Origin: an uncultured Mollicutes bacterium
Lineage (GTDB): Bacteria > Bacillota_I > Bacilli_A > Acholeplasmatales > JAEDCM01
Length of the DNA stretch: 64,000 nt
Assembly: GCA_947166335.1 (NCBI GenBank)
Contig: CAMVDS010000003.1
Span: 1-64,000 of the forward strand
Reading direction: 5' to 3'
The position numbers were made by a program, and so were the translations under genes. Each line of letters starts with the position of its first letter. Position 1 is the stretch's first letter. Below the pieces are notes generated by a model, which worked only from the letters and a program-made list of their open reading frames with translations, did no database searches and had not been told where the DNA came from. Positions 49,958-57,351 of this stretch are shown here, one piece after another.

Positions 49958-49966
49958 AGTAATAAT

Positions 49967-50443
49967 ATGAAAGTAATATTTTTAGATATAGATGGGACTG
50001 TTAACGTTTATACAACCAAAGAAAGATTCCAAGGTTATATTGGAATAGATGATAAACGACTTGATTATTTAAAACAGATTATAGATGCTACTGGAGCCGT
50101 TATAGTTTTAAGTTCAACATGGAGACTAGGATATAACAAAGATGGACACCCTTTAAAGAATCATGGAGAATATGTAAAGAGAAAATTTGCTGAACATGGT
50201 ATGGAAATCTATGATGTAACTCCTGATTTAGGGCATAATGGAATATATAGAGGGCAAGAAATTAAACAATGGTTATCTGAGCATGAAGATGTTGAGAACT
50301 TTATAATTATTGATGATGAGAATTTTGATTTTAGCTATGAAAAGTTAGGATCTAGGTGGATTCAAACTCAGTATTTTAGAGGCGATGGTGGTATTCAACC
50401 TAAGCATGTAAAGAGAGCTATTAAGATGTTAAATAAAGAGTAA
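49967..50443 (+). CDS. HAD-fold hydrolase of the RNA-repair type (158 aa)
   Basis: DxDGT motif at the start (MKVIFLDIDGTVN), LSSTWRLG as motif II (Ser/Thr), a Lys/Arg-rich cap, and FIIIDDENFDF as motif IV. The IFLDIDGV...SSWR pattern is that of the HAD domain found in Swiss-army-knife RNA-repair proteins and many phages. It likely removes phosphates, perhaps from RNA or nucleotides. Fits a repair pairing with the nucleotidyltransferase at 36332; that link is inference. Confidence 0.78.
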   Translation: MKVIFLDIDGTVNVYTTKERFQGYIGIDDKRLDYLKQIIDATGAVIVLSSTWRLGYNKDGHPLKNHGEYVKRKFAEHGMEIYDVTPDLGHNGIYRGQEIKQWLSEHEDVENFIIIDDENFDFSYEKLGSRWIQTQYFRGDGGIQPKHVKRAIKMLNKE

Positions 50444-50487
50444 AAAATATCAATTATTATATTTAATTATTAAGGAGGAAACTTAAA

Positions 50488-51120
50488 ATGGCTGAAAAAA
50501 TGTTAGTAACACAGGGATTAAATGAATTGAAGACTCTTAATGCTCGTATTAACAGAGCAATTACTGATGCTTCATTCATTGTAGCTTCAAAAACAGTAGA
50601 TAAGAACGCTACTCCTGGAATTAGTAAGGAAGATTTTAATGCTAATGCTACCAGTGCTTTACAGTCTATTGAAGCTCTTATTGAAAGACGTGAAAAGATT
50701 AAGGCTGCTATTATAGCTTCTAATTCTATAACGGAAGTAGAGATAGCTGGTGAGAAGATGACTGTAGCTAAGGCTATTGATACTAAAGAAAGTATTAATT
50801 ATAAAGAACAACTTCTGTTTAAAATGAAAGATCAGTATGAAAGAGCTGTAGCTAATGTTAATAGAGCTAATCAGACTATAGATAAGAATATAGAAGCTCT
50901 TATTACTACTGCTTATGGTAAAGAGGGTAAGGAGAAAGTATCTGAGAGCGACTATGAATCTATTGCTAAGCCTTATAAGACTGCTAATGAAGTTTCTTTA
51001 GTAGATCCTCTTAAGCTTAAGGAGAAGATTGATGCTCTTGAAAAATATATAGAAGATTTTAGAGCTAATGTAGATGCTCAGCTTCAGATTAGTAACTGTA
51101 TTACAACTATAGAAATTTAA
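50488..51120 (+). CDS. Unknown 210-aa helical protein
   Basis: AAGGAGGAAACTTAAA upstream. Long helices with heptads (LNELKTLNARINRAITDA; EALIERREKIKAAI) recall phage proteins of the DIP1984 type, but I am not sure. Ala/Thr-rich and probably abundant, with a strong site. Its stop lies at the edge of the next structured RNA. Confidence 0.75.
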   Translation: MAEKMLVTQGLNELKTLNARINRAITDASFIVASKTVDKNATPGISKEDFNANATSALQSIEALIERREKIKAAIIASNSITEVEIAGEKMTVAKAIDTKESINYKEQLLFKMKDQYERAVANVNRANQTIDKNIEALITTAYGKEGKEKVSESDYESIAKPYKTANEVSLVDPLKLKEKIDALEKYIEDFRANVDAQLQISNCITTIEI

Positions 51121-51520
51121 TTTAAGGTTACTCATTAGTAATTATACGAAAACCAAGAACTTATATCCGTCCTTTATGGGTTAGGGTTGGGGTACGATAA
51201 ATAATTAACCTTAATCGTTGTATAACTATTTCCTTTTGAAGAGAGGAAAGTTTAGAAAATTGGATATAATGTTTTCAGCCAACTGTATAGGCAAGCGACT
51301 TTTAATCGCTTTATTATGGTTCATGAGATTGAAATGCTCAATGGTTAATATTCAATTTTCAATGCTTAATTGTGAATGTTTAATTCTGTGCGAAGTAGCA
51401 CATTTAATGATTAAGTATTAATTAAAAATCCTCGATAAAATCCACTAGTTATCGTTAGCAGCTCTAATATATATGGCTTTTGGTTTCCGATGTGGCTGTA
51501 TAGTTACTAATTTTGTAATA
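51121..51520 (+). ncRNA. Second large structured RNA (about 400 nt)
   Basis: Ends close by a 14-bp helix: ATTAGTAATTATAC (51134-51147) with 51498-51511 (one G-U). Inside it AAACCAA (51150-51156) pairs with TTGGTTT (51480-51486). TTAAGGTTA (51122-51130) also pairs with TAACCTTAA (51206-51214), crossing the long helix, so a pseudoknot is possible. Local hairpins: AAGCGA/TCGCTT (51292-51310), TGTGC/GCACA, AATGCTTAAT/ATTAAGTATT. The 67-codon frame at 51218 has no ribosome site. The RNA sits before tRNA-Gln. Confidence 0.65.
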
Positions 51521-51609
51521 ATAATGATAATAATAATGCTGTTATTATAAGTTTTAAGCTCTTGTTATATTTGAATATACCCTGTAGGGTGACTTACAGG
51601 GTATATTAT
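51521..51609 (+). other. Short gap with hairpin before tRNA-Gln
   Basis: ATATACCCTGTA (51576-51587) pairs with TACAGGGTATAT (51595-51606), a 12-bp hairpin directly before tRNA-Gln, possibly for RNA processing. Before it lie repeats of AATAAT. Confidence 0.5.
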
Positions 51610-51680
51610 AGGGGTATAGCCAAGCGGCAAGGCAGCAGAATTTGACTCTGCGAACATGTGTTCGAATCACATTACCCCTG
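51610..51680 (+). tRNA. tRNA-Gln(TTG)
   Basis: Acceptor AGGGGTA/TACCCCT, D arm GCC/GGC, anticodon stem GCAGA/TCTGC with loop ATTTGAC (anticodon TTG), T arm ATGTG/CACAT with TTCGAAT. Sequence closely follows bacterial tRNA-Gln. Discriminator G; no CCA encoded. Confidence 0.92.
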
Positions 51681-51907
51681 CTTGTTCTTACTATAGGTTT
51701 ATTCGCAACAATAAACTGACTCTAGCTAGTAGTAGGAATTTTGTTTGTTTTTATGTAGTTAAGATACCGATCAAATCTTAACTGACACTGTTGACGATTT
51801 GTTTTGTATTGCTTTTGAACCATGAACTTCGGTCTAAATTTTCTTAGTAAATAGGTTGCGATATTTACGATCCGTATTCTGATACGTAGCAGAATAAAAA
51901 GAAGAGT
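51681..51907 (+). other. Gene-free gap between tRNAs
   Basis: No gene with a ribosome site. Contains repeated GACTGT/CAGTCT-like short pairs and AT-rich segments. The leftward frame 51722-51934 is a shadow of the tRNA region. Confidence 0.35.
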
Positions 51908-51980
51908 AGCGGTATAGTTTAATTGGTAGAACATTTGGACAGTTCCCAGAGAGATGTAGGTTCGACTCCTACTACCGTGA
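51908..51980 (+). tRNA. tRNA with odd anticodon loop (isotype uncertain)
   Basis: Acceptor GCGGTA/TACCGT (six pairs plus an A-G end), D arm GTTT/GAAC, anticodon stem TTTGG/CCAGA, T arm GTAGG/CCTAC with TTCGACT and a 5-base variable loop: a good cloverleaf. But the anticodon loop ACAGTTC has C at position 33 and T at 37. The triplet would read AGT (Thr), doubtful. A changed or non-decoding tRNA is possible. Confidence 0.65.
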
Positions 51981-51985
51981 TCAGA

Positions 51986-52168
51986 CGAACTGAAAGATAA
52001 TTATGGCGAGAGATTATCTGGAAGTTCAGACTAAAGTTTGATAGACATGTTATACCTCCAGTTTTCATTGTCGGTACATTTTTTACATTTTGCCATTTCG
52101 TTTTTTACTTGCTATGTTTCGTTCTCCTTAAGAACAATGATGGGTTACAGTTACACTTTATCTCGCCA
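51986..52168 (+). ncRNA. Possible structured RNA after the tRNAs
   Basis: GAACT...GATAAT/ATTATC...AGTTC (51986-52028) is a two-step hairpin. TGGCGAGA (52003-52010) can instead pair over 8 bp with TCTCGCCA (52161-52168), closing about 165 bases, and GTTC/GAAC hairpins lie inside. No gene is present. Alternative pairings suggest a switch, but this is not proven. Confidence 0.35.
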
Positions 52169-52172
52169 CATT

Positions 52173-52206
52173 AAGTAGGTGGTTGGCTATCAGCCACCTA
52201 CTTTTT
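52173..52206 (+). terminator. Rho-independent terminator of the tRNA island
   Basis: AAGTAGGTGG (52173-52182) pairs with CCACCTACTT (52194-52203) over 10 bp with an 11-base loop; five T overlap and follow. Clear stop of the tRNA transcript. Confidence 0.85.
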
Positions 52207-52242
52207 GTTAAATAAAAAGATAATTTTATGGAAGGAATATAT

Positions 52243-52428
52243 ATGTTTAAAGAACATGAAAAGCATAGAGAAGAATTAATACATGAAGCGATTAGTGGAG
52301 AAACAAAATTAGATATATTATCAGATAATACAACTATGTCACTTTGCGGAGAAGCGGAAGCTATGTATTTTAAAACTGTTAGAGATTTTTTTAAAACTAG
52401 TTATGCAAAAATAATTATGAATAAATAA
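52243..52428 (+). CDS. Unknown 61-aa protein
   Basis: GGAAGG nine bases upstream selects ATG 52243; an upstream ATG at 52228 has no site. Helical, His/Glu-rich start (FKEHEKHREELIHE). Located between terminator and the next tRNA-like RNA. Confidence 0.65.
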   Translation: MFKEHEKHREELIHEAISGETKLDILSDNTTMSLCGEAEAMYFKTVRDFFKTSYAKIIMNK

Positions 52429-52435
52429 GTATTTT

Positions 52436-52587
52436 GGAAGGTTCCAGCTAGGGGAAGACTATGAAAGATGTTAACTACGTCATAGTCCTGAAAGTATATA
52501 GATATATAAGTAAGTGCGCATATCCTTATACAGATATATATGAGTAGGTAATCAAGAAAGATAGAGGTTCGACTCCTCCACCTTCCA
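52436..52587 (+). ncRNA. Long tRNA-like RNA with big variable arm
   Basis: GGAAGGT/ACCTTCC (52436-52442/52580-52586) is a perfect acceptor. A T arm GAGG/CCTC with TTCGACT (52564-52578) is next to it. The centre has TCC/GGA, a perfect 8-bp hairpin GACTATGA/TCATAGTC (52457-52464/52480-52487) with a 15-base loop, and a long AU hairpin around TATAAG/CTTATA. At about 150 bases and without a 7-base anticodon loop it is not a normal tRNA. Confidence 0.5.
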
Positions 52588-52619
52588 TTCATTATTATAA
52601 AAAGGAGAAAATAATAATC

Positions 52620-53342
52620 ATGGGAACAGTAACAATTCAAGAATATACAACTAAAGAGCCTTTACAAATGATTGGGAAAGAAGCAGGTATATGCGTTAAT
52701 GCAGATACTGAAAGTGCCATTAAAAACTTAAAAAGAGGTATAGATTGTGTTTTATCTGAGCATGGTAGGACTTGGGAATTTCCTCAAGTATATATGGAAA
52801 TAAAAGGTTATTCTGCCAGGGTTATGAGAGAGTTTTATACTCATATAGGTGGAGATCCTTCACGCTTGCAGAGCAGCACCCGTTATATAGATTATGAAAA
52901 AGGCTTTGATTATGTAATACCGTCTACAATAAAGACTAACGAAGAAGCTATTAAGATATATCAATCCACTATGGATATTATAAGGATTGGTATGCAAAAA
53001 CTTGAACAGTTAGAAATTCCCAGAGAAGATTGTGCTATGTTACTTCCTTTGGGAATGACTACAGAAGTTGTATGTAGGACTAATTTTAGGAATCTGGTAG
53101 ACATGTCACATCAAAGAATGTGTACTAGAGCATATTGGGAGTATAGACAATTATTCAAAAATATATCTGAAGCTTTATCAGCTTATTCTGATGAATGGAA
53201 ATGGCTTGTAGAAGAGTGCTTTAAGCCTAAATGTGAAGTGTTTGGATATTGTAAAGAAAAAAAATCTTGTGGAAGAATACCGAAACAGAATAATAAATCA
53301 GTTGAAGACGTTTTAACTGAATTATACAGTAAAACAAACTAA
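52620..53342 (+). CDS. thyX: Flavin-dependent thymidylate synthase ThyX (240 aa)
   Basis: Residues about 66-95 hold the substrate loop (MREFYTHIGGDPSRLQSSTRY, a phage variant of the RHR...SxxSxRY motif). LLPLGMTTEVVCRTNFRNLVDM is the second conserved region where Arg contacts dUMP/FAD. The enzyme makes dTMP from dUMP with CH2-THF and NADPH, and phages use it to raise dTMP for DNA synthesis. Extra C-terminal Cys (PKCEVFGYC, KSCG) may bind metal. AAAAAGGAGAAAATAATAATC upstream. Confidence 0.88.
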   Translation: MGTVTIQEYTTKEPLQMIGKEAGICVNADTESAIKNLKRGIDCVLSEHGRTWEFPQVYMEIKGYSARVMREFYTHIGGDPSRLQSSTRYIDYEKGFDYVIPSTIKTNEEAIKIYQSTMDIIRIGMQKLEQLEIPREDCAMLLPLGMTTEVVCRTNFRNLVDMSHQRMCTRAYWEYRQLFKNISEALSAYSDEWKWLVEECFKPKCEVFGYCKEKKSCGRIPKQNNKSVEDVLTELYSKTN

Positions 53343-53348
53343 CATAAG

Positions 53349-53377
53349 TTGACAATATGCTTATTATATGTTATACT
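53349..53377 (+). promoter_or_regulatory. SigA-type promoter
   Basis: TTGACA (53349-53354), 17 bases, TATACT (53372-53377). Strong match, placed just after thyX and ahead of the primosome genes. Confidence 0.7.
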
Positions 53378-53397
53378 AATGAGGTGATAGGATACTC

Positions 53398-53422
53398 TTC
53401 TGTCGGTTGACAGAATATTTTT
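53398..53422 (+). terminator. Attenuator-like hairpin in the leader
   Basis: TTCTGTC (53398-53404) pairs with GACAGAA (53409-53415) around GGTT, followed by TATTTTT. It sits between the promoter at 53349 and the gene at 53438, so it looks like a terminator in the leader, hence a possible attenuator. Confidence 0.6.
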
Positions 53423-53437
53423 ATGAGGAAATATAAA

Positions 53438-54019
53438 ATGAGACTTAAAAAGTGTACAGTGTGTGGAGACCCCATACCAGCTACTGAAGATCCTGTGCCT
53501 TTTAAGGGTAAATATGTTCATAGTAAATGTTTTGCACTTGCTATGAAGTTATTAAGTAATGAAAAACAGGAAAAATTAGCTAAAAAAGCTGAAGAAAAAC
53601 AGAATAATAAATCTAAAACTAAAAAAACTAAACCTGTAAATGAACTTAAAGACGGTTTATCAGATGAAGAATATAATGAAAAAATGCTCGTAGTTAATTA
53701 TGCTAAACAAATACTTGAAGTTGAAATATTACCTACGAGCTTTTTTGCTATCTTAAGTAATGAAATGACTAAGTATGGATATACTTATTTTGGAGTTTAT
53801 CAGACACTTAAATATCTTTATGATATTAAAGAGCGTGAAATCTCTGATAATATCTTAGGATTAGTACCTTACTATTATGATGAAGCTCAGGCTTTTTTTG
53901 TTGAAGTACAGAAAGTAGCCGAAAAAAATGCGGAAAAGAACGTAAATTCTATGTATAAAGAAAAGGTAGTTGTAATAAAACCTAAAGAAAGAGTGATTAA
54001 ACAACTGCCTTTTGACTAA
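53438..54019 (+). CDS. Zinc-finger protein before the helicase (193 aa)
   Basis: GAGGAAATATAAA selects ATG 53438, not 53423. Residues 6-35 hold CTVCGDPIPATEDPV, then HSKCF, a zinc knuckle. A Lys-rich linker (KTKKTKP) follows, then a helical domain (YGYTYFGVYQTLKYLYD). Two genes upstream of the helicase, this is a candidate helicase loader or primosome part, by position only. Confidence 0.7.
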   Translation: MRLKKCTVCGDPIPATEDPVPFKGKYVHSKCFALAMKLLSNEKQEKLAKKAEEKQNNKSKTKKTKPVNELKDGLSDEEYNEKMLVVNYAKQILEVEILPTSFFAILSNEMTKYGYTYFGVYQTLKYLYDIKEREISDNILGLVPYYYDEAQAFFVEVQKVAEKNAEKNVNSMYKEKVVVIKPKERVIKQLPFD

Positions 54020-54025
54020 GATATA

Positions 54026-54054
54026 GGGGTTATAAGGGGTTATAAGGGGTTATA
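54026..54054 (+). repeat. Three tandem 10-base repeats
   Basis: GGGGTTATAA occurs three times at 54026, 54036 and 54046 (last copy GGGGTTATAG). They are one helical turn apart on the same face, as a protein-binding iteron would be. They also place GGGG sites in front of the next gene. Confidence 0.7.
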
Positions 54055-54061
54055 GAAAGTT

Positions 54062-54667
54062 ATGGAATGTTTGTTTTGTCCTTTAATACAGGATGAATTA
54101 TTATCTAGACTAAATAATTATATAAGATTTGAAGATACTATTCCAGATAAAGACGATGCTTGGGATAGTATTTTGTCGTGTGAATGCGATAAAATAAGTA
54201 CGCTTGTATGGTTTGCTTACTGCGATAGGTGTAATGGATGGAATGGTATTACAGAAGAAGAATGGAAAGAATGGTGTAATGTCAATGAATTTCCTTATAG
54301 AGCTGCTGATTCTATAGTAAAAGATAATAATAAAGAAGATATCATGGATGATTATCTTTTGGTAAATGCTCCTGAACCTACTAAGAAACAGAAGAAAAGA
54401 GATAGAAAAGAAAGATATCAAAATCACCTTAAACAGATCCAAGAAAGAGGTAAGTATTGGATTAGTGGAGTATGGCCTGTTGATAAGAATGGTGATTATG
54501 TGAGAGATGATAGTCCAGATTTTGTAAGGTTTAAGAGGGGCTATAGAGGTAAGAGAAGTAAATACCTCAAACATGTAGGTAACAAAAAATTAAGAAGAAC
54601 GAAAGACACTCCATCTAAAGGCAATCATTATCGTAAATATTATGATTTTTGGTGGATGTTATGGTAA
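54062..54667 (+). CDS. Unknown 201-aa protein with Cys pairs
   Basis: MECLFCPLIQDELLS and SCECDK, then YCDRCNGW, give three Cys pairs in the first 60 residues, probably zinc. A very basic middle (KKQKKRDRKERYQNH) and C-terminus (GYRGKRSKYLKH) suggest nucleic-acid binding. Ribosome site weak, within the repeats. Confidence 0.7.
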   Translation: MECLFCPLIQDELLSRLNNYIRFEDTIPDKDDAWDSILSCECDKISTLVWFAYCDRCNGWNGITEEEWKEWCNVNEFPYRAADSIVKDNNKEDIMDDYLLVNAPEPTKKQKKRDRKERYQNHLKQIQERGKYWISGVWPVDKNGDYVRDDSPDFVRFKRGYRGKRSKYLKHVGNKKLRRTKDTPSKGNHYRKYYDFWWMLW

Positions 54668-54676
54668 GGAGATAAG

Positions 54677-56338
54677 ATGCAGGAATATGGTGGACTTTGT
54701 GATAAGAGAGCGTATCTTGCTGTCTTAGGATCATTAATGCAAGATCCAATACGTTGTGATGATACAGATAGACCTTTAAGTAAAGAAGATTTTTCAACTG
54801 AGAAATTTTACCAGATAATATATATTTCTATTTTTAATCTGTATCAACAAGGTGTGGAAAAGATAGATGAATATGCGATAGATTCATATTTAAGTAATTA
54901 TAGTGAACAGTATAAAATCTTTCAGGAAAATAACGGTCTTACTTGGGTGTCTGATGCTATACAAATGGCTCAGCTTGAAAACTATGAATATTATTATCAT
55001 AGAGTTAGGAAATTTTCTTTACTTCGCTATTATGAAAGTCAAGGATTAGATACTAGCTGTTTGTTTGACTGGAAAAAGTTTGATACTGCTGAAGAACAGA
55101 AGAAGTTTGATGATATTACTGAAGAAGAGATAGTCGATTTTATTGAGAATAAATATGTAGTAGAACCTAAAAACAATTTCTGTAAAGCTTATTCTGTTGT
55201 AAGTGCTCAGGCTGGTAAAGGTATGAGTGAAATGATAGATGAGTTAATGGAAGTTCCCGATTATGGGTATTCATTAGCTTCATTAGCATTTAATACTGCT
55301 GCTAGAGGTGGTAGGCTTGGAAAGTTATACTTCATTTCTGGAGGCACTGGATCAGGTAAGAGTAGAAATTTCTTAATGAATGCTTGTGCTGTATCCATAC
55401 CTTATAAATATGATAATGAAAATAAACAGTTTATTTATACAGGACAAGACACTCCTACTCTTTACATAGGATCGGAGGGCAGCATTCCTGAATTCCAATC
55501 TATTGTACTTGCTTGTGTATCTGGTGTAGCAGAGGATAAGATATTAATGGGTATGTATGAAGGAGATGAACTTGAAAGAGTAAGACAGGCTGAAGAATAT
55601 ATCAGTGCTTCTCCTTTATATCTTGTATATTGTGATGAATTTACTATTGCTGATATAGAGAATTTAATTAAATCTTATGTACTTCAAAAGGGTATAAGGA
55701 TAGCAATATTTGACTATATACAGACTACTGCAAAAATGATGGGAGATTTAACTTCCAAAGCAAGAATAAAACTTCAAGAATATCAAGTACTTGTGCAGTT
55801 TGCTGGTAGACTTAAAGCTTTAGCTGAGAAACTAGATATATTAGTTTTATCTGGTAGTCAATTACGTCCAGATGCTAAAGAATTGAGGTACAAAGATGAA
55901 ACAGCGTTAGCTGGTTGTAAGGGAATGGCTCAGAAATGTGATGTGGGTACTATAATTTCAAGACCAACTCCTACTGAAAAGAAAAAGATAGAAAAAATAA
56001 CAGACCATATGTTAGGTGTACCTGAAGTTAATATGCTTATGTGGGTATATAAGGTACGTAGAGGACGTTTGGTATCAATAATAATTTTACAACATATAGA
56101 TCTTGGAACAATGCGTGTAAAAGATATATGTGTTACTGATTTTGATTTTAATTTAATTGATATAGATTTTACTAAGATAGAGCAAATGGATAAGGTTGTA
56201 GAAGATAAGTCCAGAAAGTTAGACCTTAGTAAACTTGTTGATGTAAATCCTGGTCATGAGAACGATAGTGAAGATGACGAGGAAGATGATAAGGAAATAA
56301 AAGAAACAGAAGTTAAACCTACTAAAATTGTTTTTTAA
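54677..56338 (+). CDS. Replicative DnaB-family helicase (553 aa)
   Basis: N-terminal helical domain (residues 8-160) as in DnaB. RecA-fold core with Walker A FISGGTGSGKS (about 221-231), Walker B IAIFDYIQTTAKM (about 345-357), and LSGSQLRPD (Q motif). The C-terminal tail is very acidic (NDSEDDEEDDKEIKET), possibly an interaction tail. It unwinds DNA at the fork together with the primase at 57352. AAGGAGATAAG upstream. Confidence 0.9.
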   Translation: MQEYGGLCDKRAYLAVLGSLMQDPIRCDDTDRPLSKEDFSTEKFYQIIYISIFNLYQQGVEKIDEYAIDSYLSNYSEQYKIFQENNGLTWVSDAIQMAQLENYEYYYHRVRKFSLLRYYESQGLDTSCLFDWKKFDTAEEQKKFDDITEEEIVDFIENKYVVEPKNNFCKAYSVVSAQAGKGMSEMIDELMEVPDYGYSLASLAFNTAARGGRLGKLYFISGGTGSGKSRNFLMNACAVSIPYKYDNENKQFIYTGQDTPTLYIGSEGSIPEFQSIVLACVSGVAEDKILMGMYEGDELERVRQAEEYISASPLYLVYCDEFTIADIENLIKSYVLQKGIRIAIFDYIQTTAKMMGDLTSKARIKLQEYQVLVQFAGRLKALAEKLDILVLSGSQLRPDAKELRYKDETALAGCKGMAQKCDVGTIISRPTPTEKKKIEKITDHMLGVPEVNMLMWVYKVRRGRLVSIIILQHIDLGTMRVKDICVTDFDFNLIDIDFTKIEQMDKVVEDKSRKLDLSKLVDVNPGHENDSEDDEEDDKEIKETEVKPTKIVF

Positions 56339-56353
56339 TATGAAATCTAAATA

Positions 56354-57346
56354 ATGAGGTATAACATGGGAAGATATACATCAGTTGATAAAAAATATTT
56401 TGAAAAACAAAAAGAAGAACGTATAGGAATGACTAATATAAATCATCAAGGATTTAAAATGACAATAGTAGAATATTATTCTTCTACAAAAATTATGGTT
56501 GAATTTGAAGATGGATTTAGAAAACAAGGATCATATAAAAGTTTTCAACTAGGAACTATTTGTCATTCTGAATATAAATATAAACGCTTTAGACCTTTAG
56601 AAGAAGAAAGATTAAAAGAAATAAGAATAAATAAAGAAGGTTTTAAAATGTTTATTAAAGAATATAACGGAGCGAATGACATTGTTGTAGAATTTGAAGA
56701 TGAATTTCATACTCAGGTACATACAGCATATAAATGTTTTGATAAAGGTAATGTTAAAAATCCTAATAAACGTGGTAAATACGGAGAAGTAACAGGAAAT
56801 AAATATAAAACTAAAGAAGATGGGACTCATACAAAAGATTATTCTGTTTGGCGTGGAATTTTAAATAGAGTTTTTGAACCAGAAAAGCATAATAATACAA
56901 GAAGTTATAAAGAAGTAGCAATTGCTGAAGAATGGTTATTTTTTGATAATTTTGTAGAATGGCTTCATTCACAAGAAAATTATGAAAAATGGAAAAATGA
57001 TAAAGAATATAAATGGGATATTGATAAAGATATATTATCTAATTTAAATAATAAGATATATTCTCCTGAAACATGTTGTTTAGTTCCTGCTTATATAAAT
57101 AGAGGATTGATTAGACAAATCGAAGATAGTAGAGATTTACCAATAGGAGTTTATAAACAAGATAATAAATATTTTTGTCAGTTAGAAAAAAAGAAATATT
57201 TTGATACTATTCAAGAAGCTGAAACAGCATATAAAGAGTATAAAAACCGACATAGAAAAGAAGTAGCAGAATTAGCATATCAAAAAGGTGATATAACTAA
57301 AAGATGTTATGAAGCATTAATGGACGATAATTTTATATATAGGTAA
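56354..57346 (+). CDS. Homing-endonuclease-like protein with repeated N-terminal module (330 aa)
   Basis: Residues about 28-60 and 92-122 repeat a module: NHQGFKMTIVEYYSSTKIMV and NKEGFKMFIKEYNGANDIVV, each ending in EFED. A central domain (SVWRGILNRVFEP, FDNFVEWLHSQ, IDKDI, YSPETCCLVP) matches the HNH-like catalytic part of phage homing enzymes, and the C-terminus resembles an AP2 fragment (LPIGVYKQDNKYFCQL). It sits between helicase and primase, a usual site for such genes. Confidence 0.78.
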   Translation: MRYNMGRYTSVDKKYFEKQKEERIGMTNINHQGFKMTIVEYYSSTKIMVEFEDGFRKQGSYKSFQLGTICHSEYKYKRFRPLEEERLKEIRINKEGFKMFIKEYNGANDIVVEFEDEFHTQVHTAYKCFDKGNVKNPNKRGKYGEVTGNKYKTKEDGTHTKDYSVWRGILNRVFEPEKHNNTRSYKEVAIAEEWLFFDNFVEWLHSQENYEKWKNDKEYKWDIDKDILSNLNNKIYSPETCCLVPAYINRGLIRQIEDSRDLPIGVYKQDNKYFCQLEKKKYFDTIQEAETAYKEYKNRHRKEVAELAYQKGDITKRCYEALMDDNFIYR

Positions 57347-57351
57347 ATAAA

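Noticed and set aside
51218..51421. 67-codon rightward frame
   Set aside because: No ribosome site; it lies across the helices of the second large RNA, and the peptide is low-complexity.
54110..54574. Leftward 154-codon frame
   Set aside because: Antisense to the Cys-pair gene at 54062, Ile/Phe/Ser-rich, no start signal.
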